From Brachycybe producta (lineage: Eukaryota; Arthropoda; Diplopoda; Playtdesmida; Andrognathidae): a stretch of DNA of 64,000 bases. Below the pieces are notes generated by a model. It was not told the origin of the DNA and ran no database searches. It saw only the letters and a program-made list of their open reading frames with translations. The translations under genes were made by a program, and so were the position numbers. Within the stretch, counting starts at the first letter, position 1. Each line of letters opens with the position of its first letter. Location of the stretch: the NCBI GenBank assembly GCA_036925085.1, contig JAUPFP010000028.1:1047501-1111500 (forward strand), in the 5' to 3' direction. Below are positions 60,490 to 64,000 of the stretch, piece after piece.

Positions 60490-60900
60490 TACTATAAAAA
60501 GACCAGGATAAATGGCAAAACCGAAATTATTAAAGCATTAAGATAAAATTTTGAATGATTTATTAACAGAATGTACTTATATACATGATTATGTAAAATT
60601 TTATCAATGACTTGCTGGATATCTTTTCTAGTGTAAATTTTATGTATGTAGTCTTATTTGTTTTGGTGAGTTGATTGTTGTTGTTCTATATACCCGTGAT
60701 TAACTTTTTAGTTATTGTTGTTAATTTTGTTACTTATTAAATTATTATGTTAAAAGTGTATAGCTTCAACTGCTCTGAAGATGGTCAACAACATTCCAAA
60801 ACATAAGCCAAAATTTTGTTAATAAATCATTCAAAATTTTATCTTAATGCTTTAATAAAAGTTGGCCTTTGCCATTTATCCTGAGCTTTTATTAATAAAA
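60490..60900. repeat. Fold-back element L
   Basis: The arms about 60502-60566 and 60818-60891 are near-exact inverted copies (CAGGATAAATGGCAAA and AAGCATTAAGATAAAATTTT against their complements). The interior includes CTGAAGATGGTCAACA followed by AAACATAAGCC near 60775-60810. Confidence 0.75.
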
Positions 60901-63362
60901 AGAACTTTATTCATATTTATTTATATATCAAAGCCAAGAACCAAACAGCTTTAGAATAGAAAAAAAGACTAAATAAGAGCTTTTTTTATTCACAGAACGT
61001 AAAGCCATGCAACTAAAAACAATTTTAGTCAACTATTAGTTGACTAATAAAACCAAATAAAATTTACGTTTGTTAAATTATGTATAATTTAATATGAAAT
61101 TTTTTGTCAAATTTTTATGCAAAGTGGAGCATGCTTAATAGGGGTTTTGTGCCACTTTAAATTTACTTTTAAATTTATTATAACAACTGATTTAAAAATG
61201 CCAAAGTAGTCATAAAGTCGGTTTGTGGGGGTGGGCATTTCTGGTTCTAAGTAGTTGTTGTTGCATACAAAAGCAACATAAAATGAAAGCTACCTTAATT
61301 TCTTTTTTTTATATATAAAACAGTCAATATAATTAAAAATTTAGAATGACTGTAGTTTAAAAACAAGAGTGCAACATCCTTATTATCACTCAAGTATAGA
61401 GACTGACGCATCGGTTAAATTTTGAATATTTCAGAAACTATAAACGCCTACACATTTAAAACTTCATTTTGAATTACCAACATATTAGCAAAATAATAAA
61501 ATGTAGCTATTGGGACCTACAATATTAGTACATTTGTATGAAATAAATTTGTAAACAAATTTAAATATTTAGAGTTGTTAAATTTTTAAAAACTGACATT
61601 TAAATTGTAATTTGACGGTATTTTTTGAGGGGGGAAACGATTTTTTTCTTCTTCTAAACCTAGGTTGTTTTTTAATTCAGTAACTCTTTTAAGGCCATTG
61701 GCACACAGACCACTTTTGTAACACTTTTCGACTGCAAAATGACGTCGTGTTGTTGCCAAAACCGACCACCTTGAGTGATGAAAATACATTGAAAATACAT
61801 ATTAAATACATTGCAAACACAGCTCAAACACCTTTTGACTTAATTTTTGCAGTCGTAAAGTGTTTCAAAAGTGGTTTGTATAATATTGCAGTCATAATCC
61901 AATACCAATTTATTAATTTTTTGTTACATCAATATATATGTTGATATGTTTTTTTCAAATGTGTAGCTTTTTGTTTTCTGCGATATATTTAATTTTAAAC
62001 AAGAAACATTGCCATTTTTGATAATTGACTGTGGCTTTAAACTATATGTAGATCTATGATTATATTAGTAAGCAAATGTGTATATTAATAATGAATATAT
62101 ACTTTTCATAGTTTTTATATACAATAATATCATTAGTAAATATATACAGTACATATAACTTTAATTATGTTGAATGTTTAATAACGATTTTTTTGGATCT
62201 GTAAACAAGATGATGAATATTTTTTCATATTATAAAGACTCATTTACAAGAAGTCAGAATGTTATAATTATTATTAATTTCACATAATCGTACAAATTTA
62301 TGTTTACAACAGTTATTAAACTAATTATGGAAATAAAGTGAATATATCAATTTGTCAATTTTTAGTGTCTTGTGGAAAAGTATGCCAAGTCTGCATGATA
62401 TTCACAAGGAGCATTATCTTAATAAATGTGTTTGTGTGTATTTTTGGACAACTATAATGGTTCCTCTACCAAAAATGTAGGGTCATAAAAAGGTACGCAA
62501 TGTAATTGTGTGAGTGATAAAAAGTTCATAAAATTTCTTTTTATAGCCCCTTTTCTGCAAGTCACATGACAGAAATAATGGATGTCATTGCCACTGTCTG
62601 TAAGCATTATATTACTACTCTGTAATAGTCTGTATACACAATGAGGGTGGTTACACGAAACCACTTATCGCCCTAGAAATGATGTTATGTAGATCTACGT
62701 TATGTCTTCCTCCTCCTCCTATGCAGGCTCCGCTCCATATGTATACATGTATATTTCTCACATTACAAGAAGATTTATTTAATGAATGATAATTTATAAA
62801 CCTCTAAAGTGGTTAATAGACTACCGTTTATATATATCAATAGTTTTCATTTACACGTGAGTTTCATTTTCCTTATAAAGCTGCGTATACACTAGGCGAA
62901 CCGAGTCTGTACTTTAGCAATTTCGGTTAGCTGCAATAGTTGGGATATGCAGCCTCGCAAGTGTCATACGAGTGGATTGCGGGTTACTAATAGTTGTTAC
63001 GCAGCATAAGGTTTACTTACCCTCAAGGCAAATGAATATTTAATTATTTCTATTGCTAATTTATCCAATCATGTTTCCTTAACTAATTCAACTTCTATCC
63101 CTTATCGTTTTGCGGTGTGTGTTTATATGGGACTTAACATTTGATAATCCTCCTAATACAAGTGTATCTAGTGGGAGAGAGTTATACATTGTGATGATAT
63201 ATGATATATCATCAGTGTTAAAACAAGGAAGAAAATAAGGTGATTATACAAGACTTCCATGTCTCATTATGAATTCAATAAGTCTGGTTAATGTTTTTGA
63301 CAGTGTTGGGGAGTATTTAAATACATGTATTTAGAATACTATTTTAAATATTTCTTTTGTAT
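60901..63362. other. No gene seen
   Basis: AT-rich DNA with scattered TA-rich tracts. A weak inverted pair lies near 61690-61875 (ACCACTTTTGTAACACTTT against AAGTGTTTCAAAAGTGGT). No domain-bearing frame. Confidence 0.5.
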
Positions 63363-63987
63363 TGTGACACCCTGTATCTACAGAATGGTGGAACACCCCT
63401 TGGTGCACAGATGTCCAGTCTTGGGTGGTGAGAATTCTTAGTGAATTTGAGGAACCAAGTAAAACCGTGAGAAATTGGGAAGAGTCCCAAAATGCCTTTC
63501 CTTAAAAGGTAATATTATCAGCCCAGGACAATGATTGGCCCAGTTGGCCACTCATTGAGCCCTGAGGTGACAGTCGCCCCTCCCTAGAGACCAAATGAAA
63601 TTGCCGTGCCACTTATGTTTGAAGACAGTTCGATATAGAGAATTGAAGAAAGTCCGAATATAGCAATTGAAGAGCAGAGTCCGGAGTAGAGACTGCAAGA
63701 GTTCAATTCGAGTTTGTAATCGAAAATTATATATATATATATCTAAAATGCATATGCACAACAATGTATGAATGACAATTATGTTGTAAGAAAGTAAAGA
63801 GAACTTCTCTACCTCAAGGTGTTGTGTGTGAGTTTTGTGTAAGTTTATTCCCAAACAGTGGAATTACCAAGAAGAGGATTTAGCCCACCATTCAGCCACC
63901 AACAGAGGCACTCAGAAACAATCTGAATCTCTCTGCTTGAGACCTTCAGGCCGGGCTAAAATGAGGACTAGTACCATCGAAGTTGTC
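63363..63987 (+). mobile_element. Candidate LTR near the window edge
   Basis: Opens TGTGACACCCTG and reaches AGTTGTCAC at about 63987, which mirrors the opening. Its 63480-63600 portion resembles the reverse complement of 15840-15960. It is GC-richer than its surroundings. If real, any internal region would lie beyond 64000. No target duplication was found. Confidence 0.4.
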
Positions 63988-64000
63988 ACGCATCTGTACA

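Overview
This window is AT-rich, intron-dense animal nuclear DNA. It contains no operons, ribosome binding sites, rRNA or CRISPR arrays. Repeats fill most of the space between exons: (TA)n, (TC)n and (GA)n microsatellites, fold-back (MITE-like) elements, LTR remnants and a hAT-type element. The long introns and repeat load suggest an invertebrate bilaterian. The receptor resembles orphan arthropod and other protostome members of the GluCl/GlyR superfamily, but the species cannot be fixed from sequence alone.

One gene can be supported. It is a plus-strand Cys-loop (pentameric) ligand-gated ion channel subunit of the anion-selective GluCl/glycine-receptor type, spread over nine recognisable coding exons from 13327 to 58454. 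The exons are 13327-13409, 16519-16586, 17841-18064, 19672-19754, 25328-25462, 38937-39128, 44539-44580, 50803-50999 and 58269-58454. All eight introns have GT-AG ends, and the joined reading frame is open for 402 residues to a TAA. The exon or exons carrying the start codon and signal peptide were not identified. The product has the extracellular ligand-binding domain, the 13-residue Cys loop, the second GluCl/GlyR-type disulfide in loop C, M1-M4, and a Pro-Gly-Arg anion filter before M2. Most lines in a six-frame translation are non-coding noise from AT-rich or simple-sequence DNA.

Two points stand out in the gene. First, a 42-nt, phase-1/phase-1 exon (44539-44580) puts about 14 residues into the M2-M3 linker, the element that couples agonist binding to pore opening. 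A 600-bp pyrimidine tract begins about 325 bp downstream. The exon can be skipped without breaking the frame, and skipping restores a canonical-length linker. Second, several residues that hold the amino-acid agonist in GlyR and GluCl are replaced: loop D Arg by Gln, loop E Ser by Met, and loop C Thr by Ile. This argues for a different or unknown ligand.

Layout: 1-13326 is 5' flank or unrecognised 5' intron, with a solo LTR (3442-4281, flanked by TTAG), dispersed repeats, microsatellites, fold-back elements and a tRNA-like Pol III box pair. From 13327 to 58454 are the receptor exons, separated by introns of 1.3 to 13.5 kb packed with fold-back repeats. These include a hAT-like element with a perfect 8-bp target duplication (49156-49910), tandem GC-rich elements (41234-42069) and a recurrent fold-back family with about seven copies. 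From 58455 to 64000 is 3' flank with two more fold-back elements and a candidate LTR that runs to the window edge.
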